From Microbulbifer variabilis (GTDB lineage: Bacteria > Pseudomonadota > Gammaproteobacteria > Pseudomonadales > Cellvibrionaceae), in NCBI RefSeq assembly GCF_020524905.1, contig NZ_JAIVKI010000015.1, positions 62,001-126,000 of the forward strand: DNA of 64,000 nucleotides, read 5' to 3'. Each line of letters begins with the position of its first letter. Positions within the stretch are counted from its first letter, which is position 1. This document shows, in pieces, positions 17,968 to 28,717 of the stretch. The translations under genes and the position numbers were made by a program. The notes beneath the pieces were generated by a model, which saw only the letters and a program-made list of their open reading frames with translations, had not been told where the DNA came from and did not search any database.

Positions 17968-19017
17968 CTAGGTTTGTATATCCTGAGATCGCAGCCAACG
18001 AATAATATCAGCTACAGGCTCTACGAACTCATCTGTAATTTTTTGATCTAAGTCTATTTTTGCATACAGCGATCTTGCTAAGGGTACATTTTCAACAATA
18101 GGGATTCCATTCTTTATCGCAAGATTTCGCAGCTTTTTAGCAAAAATCATTTCACCTTTTATTGTAACAAACGGCAACAGTGATAGCTGTTGGTCATAGC
18201 GTATTCCTACAGCAAAATGCACTGGATTTGTAATCAATACATCCGCTTGCGAAACCCTTTTTTTAACAACCTCCTCACTCATTAACTCCCTATGAATCTC
18301 TTTTCTTCTCCCCTTTATTTCAGGATTACCTTCTGTATCTTTATATTCTCTTCTAACTTCATCAATGGACATTCGAAGCTTCTTAAAATAGAGGAATCTT
18401 TCCAAACCAAAGTCAGCCCCCGCCAAAAATACAAATGCTGCCAGACAATACAATATCAACTTCATCATTAGTGAACCGGTGATATATATGGCGCACTCCG
18501 CACCACAAACAGGTATCTGCATCAATAACTGGATGTTATCCTTTAATACATACCATGCTACGTAAGTGAGAACTATAATTTTAATAAGGGATTTAATAAA
18601 CTCCATTGCATTCTGTGCGCTGAATATTTTCTTTGCACCATTAATCAGACCTATTTTCTCAAACTTTGGTATTATGGTCTCACTGCTAAATATCCAACCA
18701 GTCTGCATGACATTCGATACAATAGCAAAAACAAATACGACAGCTAATATTGGGGCTAGGATACTAAACGCGATATAGAATGCCTCTATTGAGGCATTTA
18801 AAAATAGCTGCCTGAGAGGAAGATCGATATATCTTGAAGGATCGTGAAACAGATTTTTAATTCTGAGAAAAATATCTTCCCCAAAAAGCCAAAAATAGCC
18901 AGCAACAGAAACTAAAAGAACAAGTGAAACGACTTCTTTACTTTTTGCAACCTGTCCTTTTTCACGAGCATCTCTTATCTTCTTTGGCGTTGGCGGCTCT
19001 GTCTTTGAAGATGTCAT
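17968..19017 (-). CDS. sctU: T3SS export switch protein SctU
   Basis: 349 aa. Four transmembrane helices lie in residues ~30-200, followed by a cytoplasmic autoprotease domain. The cleavage site is N264-P265-V266-H267 (ITNPVHFAVGIRY). The family norm is NPTH; the essential Asn and Pro are kept and Thr is replaced by Val. It switches export from early to late substrates. The N-terminus (KTEPPTPKKIRDAREKGQVAKSKEV) is canonical. Adjacent to sctT with one shared base. Confidence 0.95.
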   Translation of the reverse strand: MTSSKTEPPTPKKIRDAREKGQVAKSKEVVSLVLLVSVAGYFWLFGEDIFLRIKNLFHDPSRYIDLPLRQLFLNASIEAFYIAFSILAPILAVVFVFAIVSNVMQTGWIFSSETIIPKFEKIGLINGAKKIFSAQNAMEFIKSLIKIIVLTYVAWYVLKDNIQLLMQIPVCGAECAIYITGSLMMKLILYCLAAFVFLAGADFGLERFLYFKKLRMSIDEVRREYKDTEGNPEIKGRRKEIHRELMSEEVVKKRVSQADVLITNPVHFAVGIRYDQQLSLLPFVTIKGEMIFAKKLRNLAIKNGIPIVENVPLARSLYAKIDLDQKITDEFVEPVADIIRWLRSQDIQT

Positions 19018-19814
19018 TAGACCTCCCCCAACACATGCTGCATAAAATACTGCATATCTTCAAACGTATTCGAAACTACATTATCTATATTACCTAAAAG
19101 CAAATGAATATATATAACCAAAACGAAGATCCCAACCGCACTCTTAATGGGCATAGCCATAAAAAAAACATTTAGCTGTGGTGAGAATCGATTAATTAGA
19201 GCCAACGTGAATTCTGCCAAAAACATAGATATTATGATCGGCGCAGAAAAAACAACTATCGACTTGGTTAAAAAATCTAACTGCGAAAATATGTATACAT
19301 CAGTACCTGTCAAATCATCAGGGAACATTTTACCAATAGGCCAATATACATAGCTCTGATAAATCACACCCATCATCAGCAAAAACGCACCACTCATAAT
19401 AAAAAATGTATTTAGCAAATGGCTAAGATAAACTCCTAAAGGTGAGGTTTCATCACCCAACAGTGGATTTACCATATTTGACATAGTAGACCCTCTCTGA
19501 TTATCTATAAGAAAACCTACTCCTTCTGCTATCCAAAATGGAATTGCTACCACTACACCAATAACCAGACCAATAGCCGATTCCTTCAGAAGAATTGAAA
19601 TATAACCCACTTTTCCCAAGTCTTCAGACAAGCTTCCTTCAGTCAGAGGGAAGATAAAGAGGGACAGGCTGAGTAATATACCATTACGAATCATTGAACT
19701 TCCCAGAAAGCCCTTGCTCATCATAGGAAGAACCGTAAATACTAGGTATATACGTGGCAACGACAAAATATATGCCCGAATCATTTTTTCCAGGCTATCT
19801 AAGTCAAGATCCAT
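19017..19814 (-). CDS. sctT: T3SS export apparatus protein SctT
   Basis: 265 aa, polytopic membrane protein of the SctT/FliR family with several hydrophobic helices. The conserved ARG..P/ 'D.QRG' region appears as GVGFLIDNQRGSTMSNMVNPL. Together with SctR and SctS it forms the helical export gate. Order R-S-T-U is intact. Confidence 0.93.
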   Translation of the reverse strand: MDLDLDSLEKMIRAYILSLPRIYLVFTVLPMMSKGFLGSSMIRNGILLSLSLFIFPLTEGSLSEDLGKVGYISILLKESAIGLVIGVVVAIPFWIAEGVGFLIDNQRGSTMSNMVNPLLGDETSPLGVYLSHLLNTFFIMSGAFLLMMGVIYQSYVYWPIGKMFPDDLTGTDVYIFSQLDFLTKSIVVFSAPIIISMFLAEFTLALINRFSPQLNVFFMAMPIKSAVGIFVLVIYIHLLLGNIDNVVSNTFEDMQYFMQHVLGEV

Positions 19815-19837
19815 ATCAATTATGGTTTTTCACTATG

Positions 19838-20098
19838 TCAAATACTCTTAAACGCTGTTGCCCCTAGATTAATCAACTCAGCACCCATCCAACTTCCCGT
19901 TGCCAGCAGCGCGAAAATCACAGCTACGAGCTTTAACACAAACCCTAGTGTTTGCTCCTGGATTTGTGTTAACGCCTGAATAAGACTAACCAAGGTTCCC
20001 ACTAATGAAGCAGCTACGATCGTAGGAAGGGATAATATCAATACAAGCATCATCGCCTCCTGAGCCAGCATCATAAGATCGCTAATATCCATTATCAA
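19838..20098 (-). CDS. sctS: T3SS export apparatus protein SctS
   Basis: 86 aa with two transmembrane helices, the normal size for SctS/FliQ. The motif LPTIVAASLVGTLVSLIQALTQIQEQTL is the family hallmark. It is part of the export gate with SctR and SctT. Confidence 0.94.
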   Translation of the reverse strand: MIMDISDLMMLAQEAMMLVLILSLPTIVAASLVGTLVSLIQALTQIQEQTLGFVLKLVAVIFALLATGSWMGAELINLGATAFKSI

Positions 20099-20143
20099 TC
20101 ATCCATCGCTACGATGTTAATCACACCTGAACTCGGTAAGTTA

Positions 20144-20806
20144 CTAATAGGCCATCACAAGACTGTGAGTTAGAGTTGTCCAACCATCGAGAACGACAAA
20201 CAATAATAATTTGAATGGGAGCGAGATCGTCATTGGAGACACCATCATCATCCCCATCGCCAAAAGAATATTTGACACAATTAAGTCTATTACCAAAAAT
20301 GGAAGATAGATTAAAAATCCAATTTTAAATGCCTCTGTGACCTGACTAACAGTAAATGCAGGCATTAGGACCAGTAAGCTATCTTCGGTAACTTTTTCGG
20401 CATGACGCTCTGGCCAAATCTCCCGAGCAGTATCTAGGAAATAGGTCTTCTCAATTTCAGTGGTATTTTTGTGCAAAAATGCAGCGTACGGCTTTACTGC
20501 ACCTGAAAACAATTCCTTATAATTTTCTGATGACCCGGTTAGATGGGTGTTTGCATCTAGATAATCCTGTATATCGTAACCTATAGGCGCCATAATATAC
20601 AAAGTCAAAATTAGTGCCACACCATATAGCGCCATATTAGGAGGGGTTTGTTGAACACCTAGAGCATTGCGAAGTAGCGAAAATACAATCACAATTTTTA
20701 CAAAAGATGTTCCCATTACTGCAAGAAAAGGCACTAAAGCTAAAGCACCAAGCGCTAAAATAATTGATATGTGGTCTAATTGTCCACCTAAAAAACTAAT
20801 CCCCAT
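20144..20806 (-). CDS. sctR: T3SS export apparatus protein SctR
   Basis: 220 aa, the SctR/FliP length. Diagnostic stretches: TSFVKIVIVFSLLRNALGVQQTPPN near the N-terminus, and FLIYLPFLVIDLIVSNILLAMGMMM near the C-terminus. It forms the pentameric core of the export gate. It overlaps sctQ by 11 bp. Confidence 0.95.
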   Translation of the reverse strand: MGISFLGGQLDHISIILALGALALVPFLAVMGTSFVKIVIVFSLLRNALGVQQTPPNMALYGVALILTLYIMAPIGYDIQDYLDANTHLTGSSENYKELFSGAVKPYAAFLHKNTTEIEKTYFLDTAREIWPERHAEKVTEDSLLVLMPAFTVSQVTEAFKIGFLIYLPFLVIDLIVSNILLAMGMMMVSPMTISLPFKLLLFVVLDGWTTLTHSLVMAY

Positions 20807-21848
20807 TTCTGCCCCATCTAATAATCTGCACGCCCAACCGCCCCTCTATATTGACTAACTTGCCCTTACCTAATGGGGAGTGATTAAGAGATATTAAAAT
20901 TTCGCTAGAAGCCGAATCATCTAATGAAAATGTATAACCTTCTGTGAGGGATTGAATCTCTTCAATGGTCATTTCCTTCCCAGGCAACTCGAATTTTAGA
21001 GTTAAAGATACGTTATTTAATTGTTTCACGTAATCTTCTGGACTTTCCGCATTATCTGCATTGCCAACTGGTTTGACAGAGTCCTTCAATTCATTTTCCA
21101 TCAGTACATTCCAGGGATCTATTAATTTAACATTAGTCTCATTAAGTTGAGCCGACCAAATTGCTTGTCGGTTTACCAGCAACAGGCATTCTTCCTTAAA
21201 AAAACTGGAGTTATCTACTAGTACGATATCACCCGACCTAAGACTTCTTAGCTCCTCAATATCCAAGTGCGCTTGACCAACCAAAAAGGTGGTTGGCAAA
21301 TTAATTAGTAAGTGCCGCTTCCTTTTCTGACCATATATTTCAAACAGTGACGCCAGACTATCAATATTTGCTATACAAAAAGCATAAATTGATTTTCCTT
21401 CTATATTTACTTCAAACAAGTAGGTGTAGTCATAATTTATATTACATGGGTCAACATCTGCTATTTTAACGCTCGTTATCTGCCAACTTTTAAGTTCTTC
21501 ACGCTCACTTATAATCTGCTCAAACCAAAGCTCACATGCTGCAGAAACCAATTCGATTGGCAATTCTGATATCTGGCCCATATGGAGATAGCTTGAGAGC
21601 AATAGGCCTGCATCTCCCAAACCAATATATAACTTCCAGTATGTGGAGAGGTTTTGCGGACATATCTCAAGGATTAAAGCTCTATTCGGTAAATTACTCG
21701 TAAAGCAATTTGACAACACATTCAGATTTGGTCGATTAGTGTTACCATGTGTTCCTAGCCGGAAACCAATTTCACTACTAACGATGATATTCTGGGCATC
21801 AATCACCTGCCTGGTAAATTGCGGCAAAGGAAGCTCGTCGATACTCAT
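20796..21848 (-). CDS. sctQ: T3SS sorting-platform protein SctQ
   Basis: 350 aa. The C-terminal ~75 residues form a SpoA/FliN-type domain (LKFELPGKEMTIEEIQSL ... NHSPLGKGKLVNIEGRLGVQIIRW). The N-terminal two thirds are divergent, as usual for SctQ. An internal start producing the separate C-terminal fragment (as for YscQ-C) is possible. It overlaps sctP by 4 bp (ATGA) and sctR by 11 bp. It forms the cytoplasmic pods with SctK and SctL. Confidence 0.88.
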   Translation of the reverse strand: MSIDELPLPQFTRQVIDAQNIIVSSEIGFRLGTHGNTNRPNLNVLSNCFTSNLPNRALILEICPQNLSTYWKLYIGLGDAGLLLSSYLHMGQISELPIELVSAACELWFEQIISEREELKSWQITSVKIADVDPCNINYDYTYLFEVNIEGKSIYAFCIANIDSLASLFEIYGQKRKRHLLINLPTTFLVGQAHLDIEELRSLRSGDIVLVDNSSFFKEECLLLVNRQAIWSAQLNETNVKLIDPWNVLMENELKDSVKPVGNADNAESPEDYVKQLNNVSLTLKFELPGKEMTIEEIQSLTEGYTFSLDDSASSEILISLNHSPLGKGKLVNIEGRLGVQIIRWGRNGD

Positions 21849-23398
21849 GTCATCAATCCGTCATCCAGTAGAATTTCTATATCCGTCCCGTCATCAGACT
21901 GGTGTCGAGATTCGCTATTTTCACCCTGAGGATTATTTTCACCATTTTGTCTTGAGCTACCACTTATATCCTCTTCGAAATCGGAATTGACGTTACCTGC
22001 GGTTGTTACCGACACTTGAAGCTGTGAATATTTCTGTTCCAGCATGCTTCTAAGCTCTGATAATATGGGCGTATCCGCTAAATCAAGTCCTTTAGCAACG
22101 CTATCAAAATGTATTGTCAATGCTCCCTCATGTAAGCTAATACTAACTCTGGTATCATGTAGCGATCTAATAAGAATCTCTGCACGCACCATTTCTTTAT
22201 CAGCTACAACAGTGTCTATTTCGGTATTTAGCGAATTGAGCACCGATGAATTAGAGTTCAATTTCTGCCCACTTAGCTTGCTTAATTGAGAAGCAATTAA
22301 CCTATCGGTAGTTGGAAGTATGACTTGTTGGGCGGCATATATATCTCCATTTTCAATTCGCTCTGAATCCCCGAAGTCTGAGTGCAGACCGTATACGCCG
22401 CTAAATAGCTTTAAGTTCAAAGAAGCTGTAGTCGATTGAGTTCGTAGCAATCTATCACCATGGCCCGATACCTCATTATCGATATGAGTGAATTCTAATT
22501 GCGCGTTATTACTCTCTTCTTTTTCGACAGAAACTGAGCGAACGTGGTGATTGGCATGACTCTGAGTTCTTAATTCGTTATCGTATCTGGCTACAGGTAC
22601 CGTCTCAGTGCGACCGATTTTTATATCAACTCCAGCAGTGTCAATTTCACTCTCTAGTGCTTGAGCAACGAGTGACTCAGGTCTAACTGTTTGACTTTTC
22701 CAACTTAGCTGAGAAGCAGATAATCTATCGACAGATGGATGTACGATTTTCTGTAAAGTCCCCAACTCAGAATGTACATTATTGGTGCCGTTCAGCATTA
22801 CAACTTTTCTATTATCTTGAGCTTCAGGTAGTACCTCTACACACCCAAATTCTTTATCAACATCGGTAGCATTAATGCCATTATTTAGTAGTTGGGGGGC
22901 GGTTGTGTCTGATCCAATTATTTCTTCACTTAGTCGGCTTAACTGAGAAGTTAATAATCCATTAGCCAGCGGTTGGTTTACTGGCGGTATGGCATGTCGG
23001 CTTCCATCTTCTATCCGTCCCGAAGTCTTGTATTCTGAATGTAAATGGTGCTGAAAGCCACTTTGAATAGATTTACTCTCTAATGAGAAATTATTAGGAA
23101 TTATGAATGATAAGTTAGTTGTAGCACTAAAGTTGGTTACGTCCTCTAACTTACTATTTAGATCATTTATAATATTCTCAATATGGATAGCCAACTTACC
23201 ACCCCAGTTAAGCTGATCGCTACCACTTTGGTGCTCAGCTTTATCTATATCGATGTATTTCTGAAAATCCACTTCACTACTATATAATTCAGAGTCTGAC
23301 CATTTAGCGCTTTCTTTTTGGCCAACCTTGAAGCAGACAGAGGATATGTCCATAACTGTCGAAATAGTATTTTTTTTAGCGGTAATTTCAGTCGACAT
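21845..23398 (-). CDS. sctP: Needle-length regulator SctP-like protein
   Basis: 517 aa, in the YscP slot between sctO and sctQ. The long central region is Ser/Asn/Gln-rich and low in hydrophobicity, with loosely repeated segments (SRLSEEIIGSD, SQLSWKSQ, SQLSKLSGQ), as expected of a molecular ruler. The C-terminal globular part (VSISLHEGALTIHFDSVAKGLDLADTPILSELRSML) fits the substrate-switch (T3S4/FliK-C-like) domain. A secreted ruler that triggers the SctU switch. Assigned by position and architecture. Confidence 0.8.
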   Translation of the reverse strand: MSTEITAKKNTISTVMDISSVCFKVGQKESAKWSDSELYSSEVDFQKYIDIDKAEHQSGSDQLNWGGKLAIHIENIINDLNSKLEDVTNFSATTNLSFIIPNNFSLESKSIQSGFQHHLHSEYKTSGRIEDGSRHAIPPVNQPLANGLLTSQLSRLSEEIIGSDTTAPQLLNNGINATDVDKEFGCVEVLPEAQDNRKVVMLNGTNNVHSELGTLQKIVHPSVDRLSASQLSWKSQTVRPESLVAQALESEIDTAGVDIKIGRTETVPVARYDNELRTQSHANHHVRSVSVEKEESNNAQLEFTHIDNEVSGHGDRLLRTQSTTASLNLKLFSGVYGLHSDFGDSERIENGDIYAAQQVILPTTDRLIASQLSKLSGQKLNSNSSVLNSLNTEIDTVVADKEMVRAEILIRSLHDTRVSISLHEGALTIHFDSVAKGLDLADTPILSELRSMLEQKYSQLQVSVTTAGNVNSDFEEDISGSSRQNGENNPQGENSESRHQSDDGTDIEILLDDGLMT

Positions 23399-23406
23399 CG
23401 GTAATA

Positions 23407-23874
23407 CTACCTCTTCAAAGTACTTGAAAACTCATCCATAGCTTCTTCCGCAGCTCTCTCATTTGCGATTTTTTCAGAAGCGGAAATTTCGTTAATGATG
23501 TGTTCATATTTTTCAACATTTTTTATACATTGCTGAAGATAATCATGGCAGCCATCTCTTTTTTTTTGCGCTTTTTCAAGCTGCTTTTCCGCTTCAAGGA
23601 CTTTCATACTCAGGCTAGCTTCTTCTTCATACATTGAAGCTATTGATGAGCGAATTTCATCCAGCTGCTTAGATTGGACAACCTGGTCAATAATCGACTT
23701 ATACCTTTTCGCTTCTTCAGTAATGCGCCACTCTCTGTGACTCATATATTGCTTCTTCGCAGATGAATACTCTCGCTCTCTAAGCTGTACCTCTTTAACA
23801 GCTTGCCTATATTCTCTCTTGGCTACGTCGAGCTTTCTCTCCTTGATCTCCATAACACGAGTTAGACTAGCCAT
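23407..23874 (-). CDS. sctO: T3SS stalk protein SctO (YscO family)
   Basis: 155 aa, almost entirely a two-stranded coiled coil rich in Glu, Lys, Arg and Gln (ERKLDVAKREYRQAVKEVQLRE). This is the FliJ/YscO architecture that inserts into the ATPase ring. It starts its own unit: 151 bp of DNA with an activator-like box separates it from sctN. Confidence 0.87.
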   Translation of the reverse strand: MASLTRVMEIKERKLDVAKREYRQAVKEVQLREREYSSAKKQYMSHREWRITEEAKRYKSIIDQVVQSKQLDEIRSSIASMYEEEASLSMKVLEAEKQLEKAQKKRDGCHDYLQQCIKNVEKYEHIINEISASEKIANERAAEEAMDEFSSTLKR

Positions 23875-23904
23875 GTGTGATTACTCACCCTCTGACGGAT
23901 TGAC

Positions 23905-23958
23905 ATTGTATTGGCCGCTCAAAAACTTTCTTTATATTTTAGGTACTTTTTTTTAGAA
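23905..23958 (-). promoter_or_regulatory. Putative T3SS activator box and -10, sctO operon
   Basis: On the minus strand 23930-23958 reads TTCTAAAAAAAAGTA then CCTAAAATATAAAG. TACAAT follows after exactly 19 nt (23905-23910). The box end is 56 nt from the sctO start. It is nearly identical to the box before ispG. Confidence 0.6.
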
Positions 23959-24025
23959 GAAAGCCCTTTCTTTTAGTTTTTTGCAGCAACCTTCAGGTTA
24001 TGGACTTTCTCAGATCCTTATGAAA

Positions 24026-25432
24026 TCATGGAAACATCTTTAGGAGCTGGTTTACACTGGCATCAAATGGGATAGATTCATGTGTACCTTGCCTAAGAAA
24101 ATCATTTATTTCTTCAATCCTATCAACGGCTTCATCAGTCATCCGATCATTGCCACGCTGATATTCACCAATACGTACTAGGAGTTCGACATCTTTATAT
24201 TTAGCTAGTAGATTTCTTAATTTCATTGCTGCAAATTTGTGCTCAGGTGTTACAAAATTGTTCATTACACGACTCGCACTTAGTAATATATCCACAGCAG
24301 GGAAGTGAGCGGCGGCCGCTAAAGCCCGTGACAGTATAATGTGTCCATCTAAAATTGATCTCGTCTCATCAGCAACCGGCTCCGTCATATCGTCACCCTC
24401 GACAAGAACGGTGTAGCAAGCAGTAATTGAACCCCTGGCAGAATTTCCCGCACGCTCCATCAACTGAGGTAAGGCAGCAAAAACTGATGGTGGGTACCCC
24501 CTCCGGGTAGGCGGCTCTCCTGCAGCTAGTCCAATTTCGCGCAAAGAACGAGCATATCGTGTTACGGAATCCATAAGTAATAACACTCTCTTCCCCTGCT
24601 CCCGGAAAAACTCTGCAATAGCCGTCGCTACTAATGCAGCTTTTGCACGCTCCATTGCCGGCCTATCGGATGTGGCAACAACTAGTACAGCTTTTGTAAG
24701 CCCTCCAGAGCCTAAATCGTGATCGATAAACTCCCGAACTTCCCGCCCACGCTCACCAATTAATGCAATAACAATTACATCGACATCTGCGTTTCGGATA
24801 ATCATAGAAAGTAGCGTACTTTTTCCTCCGCCTGCGGCAGCGAAAACTCCAACTCTCTGACCTTCTCCGCAAGTTAGAATACTATCAATAGCTTTTATGC
24901 CCAGGGAAACTGGCCGACTAATTAGCTGACGAGCCATTGCATCTGGAGCATCAGCAGTAACTGTCACCCGTGAACGATCAGAGTGGTCACTATCGTATCG
25001 TTCTCCTTTCCTTATGGGATTTCCCAAACCATCAAGGACACTTCCGAGCAAAAAATTACCGACTTCTATCTCGTGGCTACGGCCGGTGGGAATAACTTCG
25101 GTCTTACTGGAAATTCCTTTGATGTCTCCCAAGGGTGATAGTAATGCAATGGATTTATCGAGCCCAACCACTTCAGCCAACAAAGGCTTATTAGCATCAG
25201 GTGAGACCAGTCGACATAATTCTCCAATTTTAACATCCGAAATTTGCGCTTTAATTATGGTGCCAGACACATTATTTACCCACCCCTGCATCCTCATGTT
25301 TTTACATTCAGCGATGGCCCTATGGAGCTTATGTGTTTTGTCTATCCATTTTTTTTCAGTGTCACTCAAGTACAATTTCAGCTTTTCCTGAATATCATAC
25401 GTGGTTTTATACTTTGAATCTAAGTCGGTCAC
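24026..25432 (-). CDS. sctN: T3SS ATPase SctN
   Basis: 468 aa, a hexameric F1-beta-like ATPase. Walker A is [12 protein letters not shown], the form used by YscN/PscN. Walker B is [13 protein letters not shown]. Also visible are [26 protein letters not shown] and a C-terminal helical domain. It unfolds and releases substrates from chaperones at the export gate. The N-terminus is some 25 residues longer than average, so an internal start is possible. Confidence 0.96.
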   Translation of the reverse strand: MTDLDSKYKTTYDIQEKLKLYLSDTEKKWIDKTHKLHRAIAECKNMRMQGWVNNVSGTIIKAQISDVKIGELCRLVSPDANKPLLAEVVGLDKSIALLSPLGDIKGISSKTEVIPTGRSHEIEVGNFLLGSVLDGLGNPIRKGERYDSDHSDRSRVTVTADAPDAMARQLISRPVSLGIKAIDSILTCGEGQRVGVFAAAGGGKSTLLSMIIRNADVDVIVIALIGERGREVREFIDHDLGSGGLTKAVLVVATSDRPAMERAKAALVATAIAEFFREQGKRVLLLMDSVTRYARSLREIGLAAGEPPTRRGYPPSVFAALPQLMERAGNSARGSITACYTVLVEGDDMTEPVADETRSILDGHIILSRALAAAAHFPAVDILLSASRVMNNFVTPEHKFAAMKLRNLLAKYKDVELLVRIGEYQRGNDRMTDEAVDRIEEINDFLRQGTHESIPFDASVNQLLKMFP

Positions 25433-25442
25433 AGCTGTATCT

Positions 25443-27566
25443 TCAACTTATCGATATACGTGCAATTGGTTGAACATTAATATCTTTTGTTAACTCTTGG
25501 AAAGAGATTACAGGAAGCTCATAGAATTCTGTCTCTATCAACTTTCTTACATAACGACGTATATCCATGGCAATAAGCAAAACAGGCTTCCTCTCCATCT
25601 GTAAACTATCTTTGGTGTATACAGCGAGTTTCTCGGTGAATCGTTTTGTTACCGAAGGATCTAGAGCTAAATAATAGCCTGCTGAAGTTTGTCTAATGGC
25701 ACTACGAACACTATCTTCCAGATCCTGATCAAGTAAGTAGCAAGGAAGCGTGCTACTGCCCCCAGAATACTTGAAGCAAATCTGACGTTTTAAACTACTA
25801 CGCACGTACTCAGTTAACTGCACAACATCCTTTTCTTTCTGCCCCCACTCAACTAGTGCTTCTAAAATAACCCTCAAATTTCGAATGGATATATCTTCTG
25901 AGACCAGTCTCTGAAATACCTCACTAAGCCGCTGAATGGGCATTACTCGCTCAACTTCTTTGACTAACTCGCCAAAGTGCGGCTCTATCCGTTCCAGTAA
26001 GTAACGAGTTTCCTGTATTCCAATAAATTCCTCTGCATATCGCCGAAGAATATAGGCTAGATGGTAGGTAATGATGCGATTGAACGAAAAATAGGACAGA
26101 TGATTAGTATCCAGTATTTCAATTTGCTGGTTGCTTACCCACAAACTTTCGATGTCTGGCAAAAACTTCTCCTCTTCACTAAATTCAACACCCGACAGCG
26201 ATAGTTGATTTTTAGGTTCAGTTATCAAAACGCAGTCCGGTGCTAACCTTCCACGACCTACAGGAACCTCCTGATTCAGGATGTAGTATTCATGCTCACT
26301 AAGATTCTCGTTAAATCGTAAGTGAACACCGGGAAATGGCACCCCTAGGTCCAAGTAGAGCGCTTTCCGTACACGACTTAGTTCTGCATTCAATTCCGTA
26401 CCATCTAAAACACCCTCAAGATCAACCGAGACATCAACTAAAAGGGGCACTGTAATAGAGAATTCGTCTCTGCCGCTGGCGGCTGTTCGGGATGTCATTC
26501 TTTTTGCTTCTGCTGTTGCAGCAGAAGCAGAGGCTCCATCTTTTGCCAAAATTTCTGGTAGACTCCCTTCCTGGTTTCTACTTTTAGAGGCCAGTCGCGC
26601 TAAGAGGAAACCGCCTCCTCCAATCAATACTGCCAATACAATAAAGATTTCAGTAGGAAACCCTGGTATCAAAGCCAATCCAAATAAAAGTGCGGATGAC
26701 ATATATAGTGCACGAGGGTGTGCTGTAATTTGAGAACCTATAACCGTACCCAGGTTTATATCTTTACTCTCTAGCTCTTCTTCTGTTGACGTCACGCGTG
26801 TAACGATCATGCCAGCGGTCATCGAAATAAAGAGCGCAGGAATTTGTGCTATTAACCCATCGCCTACGGTGAGAATGGAATACATTTCCAGGGCTTCACC
26901 AGTAGACATTCCGTGCTGGGTAGTTCCGATTAAAATTCCACCTATGATATTGACGCAGATGATAATAAGACCTGCTATTGCATCTCCTTTAACAAATTTC
27001 ATCGCGCCATCCATTGACCCAAATAGCTGGCTTTCACGATTTAATGATTCCCGCCGATCTCTTGCTTCTTCAATATCAAGCATTCCAGCTCGCATATCAC
27101 CATCAATACTCATTTGCTTGCCAGGCAAGGCATCCAGGGAGAACCGAGCACTCACTTCAGCAACTCGTTCAGCACCCTTCGTAATGACTAAAAACTGTAC
27201 AATAGTGATGATAAGGAAAATAACCAGTCCGACTACCAGGTTGCCCCCAACTACGAAATTTCCGAATGTAGTAATAATATCACCAGCATCACCATTCATA
27301 AGAATCAATCGTGTCGTCGTGACCGATAATGCTAAACGAAATAGAGTACTAATAAGCAGTACTGCGGGGAATGCGCTAAACTCTAATGCTGATTTGATGT
27401 AAACAGATAGCATCATTAGGAGTACCGCAATAGCAAAATTTACTGCTATTAATGTATCTACCACACCTGTCGGCATTGGCAATATCATCATAAATATGAT
27501 GGCGACCAACAATATAGCCAAGGCAAGGTCTGCACGCCGACTAAAAGCAACCAATACATTTTTCAT
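25443..27566 (-). CDS. sctV: T3SS major export gate protein SctV
   Basis: 707 aa. The N-terminal half has about eight transmembrane helices with the FHIPEP-family loop ([21 protein letters not shown] ... EARDRRE). The C-terminal half is the soluble domain that forms the nonameric ring. It is followed 10 bp later by sctN, and its start overlaps the yscY-like gene by 4 bp. Confidence 0.97.
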   Translation of the reverse strand: MKNVLVAFSRRADLALAILLVAIIFMMILPMPTGVVDTLIAVNFAIAVLLMMLSVYIKSALEFSAFPAVLLISTLFRLALSVTTTRLILMNGDAGDIITTFGNFVVGGNLVVGLVIFLIITIVQFLVITKGAERVAEVSARFSLDALPGKQMSIDGDMRAGMLDIEEARDRRESLNRESQLFGSMDGAMKFVKGDAIAGLIIICVNIIGGILIGTTQHGMSTGEALEMYSILTVGDGLIAQIPALFISMTAGMIVTRVTSTEEELESKDINLGTVIGSQITAHPRALYMSSALLFGLALIPGFPTEIFIVLAVLIGGGGFLLARLASKSRNQEGSLPEILAKDGASASAATAEAKRMTSRTAASGRDEFSITVPLLVDVSVDLEGVLDGTELNAELSRVRKALYLDLGVPFPGVHLRFNENLSEHEYYILNQEVPVGRGRLAPDCVLITEPKNQLSLSGVEFSEEEKFLPDIESLWVSNQQIEILDTNHLSYFSFNRIITYHLAYILRRYAEEFIGIQETRYLLERIEPHFGELVKEVERVMPIQRLSEVFQRLVSEDISIRNLRVILEALVEWGQKEKDVVQLTEYVRSSLKRQICFKYSGGSSTLPCYLLDQDLEDSVRSAIRQTSAGYYLALDPSVTKRFTEKLAVYTKDSLQMERKPVLLIAMDIRRYVRKLIETEFYELPVISFQELTKDINVQPIARISIS

Positions 27567-27898
27567 TTGCTAGAAGAGCCTTCATTAATTAAATTCAAAT
27601 AATTTCTACGTGCTAATTTTGCTGCATCGGAGTTTCCGAGTTTCCAATGTACTTCACTCAAGCAAAAATATATTGCGGCTGATTGCTCTCGACTTAGGTT
27701 GTATGTCTTCAGAAGCTCTCTGGATTTAGATTCAAGGTTTTTAAGATCATTTAAAGACATCCATGCTTTGCACAACATAAGCCCGGTAGATAAACTTTTT
27801 CCGTACACAGTTTCAATAAGCAACAGTAGAGCAACAGCCTTATTTACATCAGCATAGTCAAGTTGCAATTGTGCTTGTGTGAGCACCCATTCTCTCAT
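27563..27898 (-). CDS. yscY: YscY-like T3SS chaperone
   Basis: 111 aa, helical with TPR-like repeats ([28 protein letters not shown]). Length and position between yscX and sctV equal YscY, the chaperone of YscX, which contacts SctV. X and Y genes occur only in Ysc-class systems, so this pair defines the class. Confidence 0.78.
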   Translation of the reverse strand: MREWVLTQAQLQLDYADVNKAVALLLLIETVYGKSLSTGLMLCKAWMSLNDLKNLESKSRELLKTYNLSREQSAAIYFCLSEVHWKLGNSDAAKLARRNYLNLINEGSSSK

Positions 27899-27940
27899 AA
27901 CGCTAACTTAGTCTTATAAAACTTGTAGACACTTTAGAAC

Positions 27941-28336
27941 TCAAACTCTTTTAAGTAGATTTCTCTGAACTTGATCTTTCAATTCCAGCTCCGCGAGCTC
28001 AATGAATATCTGTTTACACTTCTCCCTTAGTTCTGTGTCTAGCTGATCTTCTAAATTCCTTATCCATTTCACAGCTTCCATAGCTTGTCGTTCACTCTGG
28101 CAAACGTTAAACGATTTCAGCTCAGCCTTTTCAGGGCCACATACCTTACTCAATAACCGTTTACCGTTTGAACGCTTGAACAGTTCAGACAAATGCGAAG
28201 GAGCTGCGTGATTGTTAAAGTAGATGATGCGAGTGGCTGATGGTGTTTTCAGATTTTTAGACTGGTACTCTAGATACGAGACCTTAGAGATTCCACCTTG
28301 AAAATTTAGCATGTGCTTAGTCTTGTCTGACAACAT
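27941..28336 (-). CDS. yscX: YscX-like early T3SS substrate
   Basis: 131 aa, located between sycN and yscY as in Yersinia and Pseudomonas. The N-terminal part is weakly structured (export signal) and the C-terminus is helical (WIRNLEDQLDTELREKCKQIFIELAELELKDQVQRNLL). YscX is an essential exported component bound by YscY and SctV. Assigned by order, length and architecture. Confidence 0.72.
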   Translation of the reverse strand: MLSDKTKHMLNFQGGISKVSYLEYQSKNLKTPSATRIIYFNNHAAPSHLSELFKRSNGKRLLSKVCGPEKAELKSFNVCQSERQAMEAVKWIRNLEDQLDTELREKCKQIFIELAELELKDQVQRNLLKRV

Positions 28337-28339
28337 GAC

Positions 28340-28717
28340 TTAATACCCTGAGATACTTTGATTTACTTGGCGGAAGTTATTTAGCGCCATTTCAAAATTG
28401 ATCAGATCCAGGTTTTCTCTAAGAATTAGCAGCCTGAGAACAATTTTATCTTCGTAAATGTGCCCAGTAGGCGACAATGGGCTCTGATTGCTGTATTTAT
28501 TGGCTTTCAGAACATGCTCTATAGTATCATCATCTACTCGGTGCCTTACCCCCAAGGAAATGAGCAATGACTCATCGTGAGGGAAGAAGTTTAACTCAAG
28601 GTTTCCAATATCATAAAATTCCAGTTGAAGGTAATTCTGAGCAAGCTGTCGTTTATCGACTTCGATACCACAAGCGGAAAATACGCGTATCAGTATTGTT
28701 TCAATCCAGCTAGGCAT
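28340..28717 (-). CDS. sycN: SycN-like chaperone of the SctW gatekeeper
   Basis: 125 aa when started at MPSWIETILIRVF (ATG 28715-28717). This parallels the SycN N-terminus MSWIEPIISHF and gives the family's length. A longer upstream frame inside sctW is discarded. It overlaps the sctW stop by 8 bp. SycN and YscB form the heterodimer that keeps YopN secretion-competent. Confidence 0.8.
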   Translation of the reverse strand: MPSWIETILIRVFSACGIEVDKRQLAQNYLQLEFYDIGNLELNFFPHDESLLISLGVRHRVDDDTIEHVLKANKYSNQSPLSPTGHIYEDKIVLRLLILRENLDLINFEMALNNFRQVNQSISGY

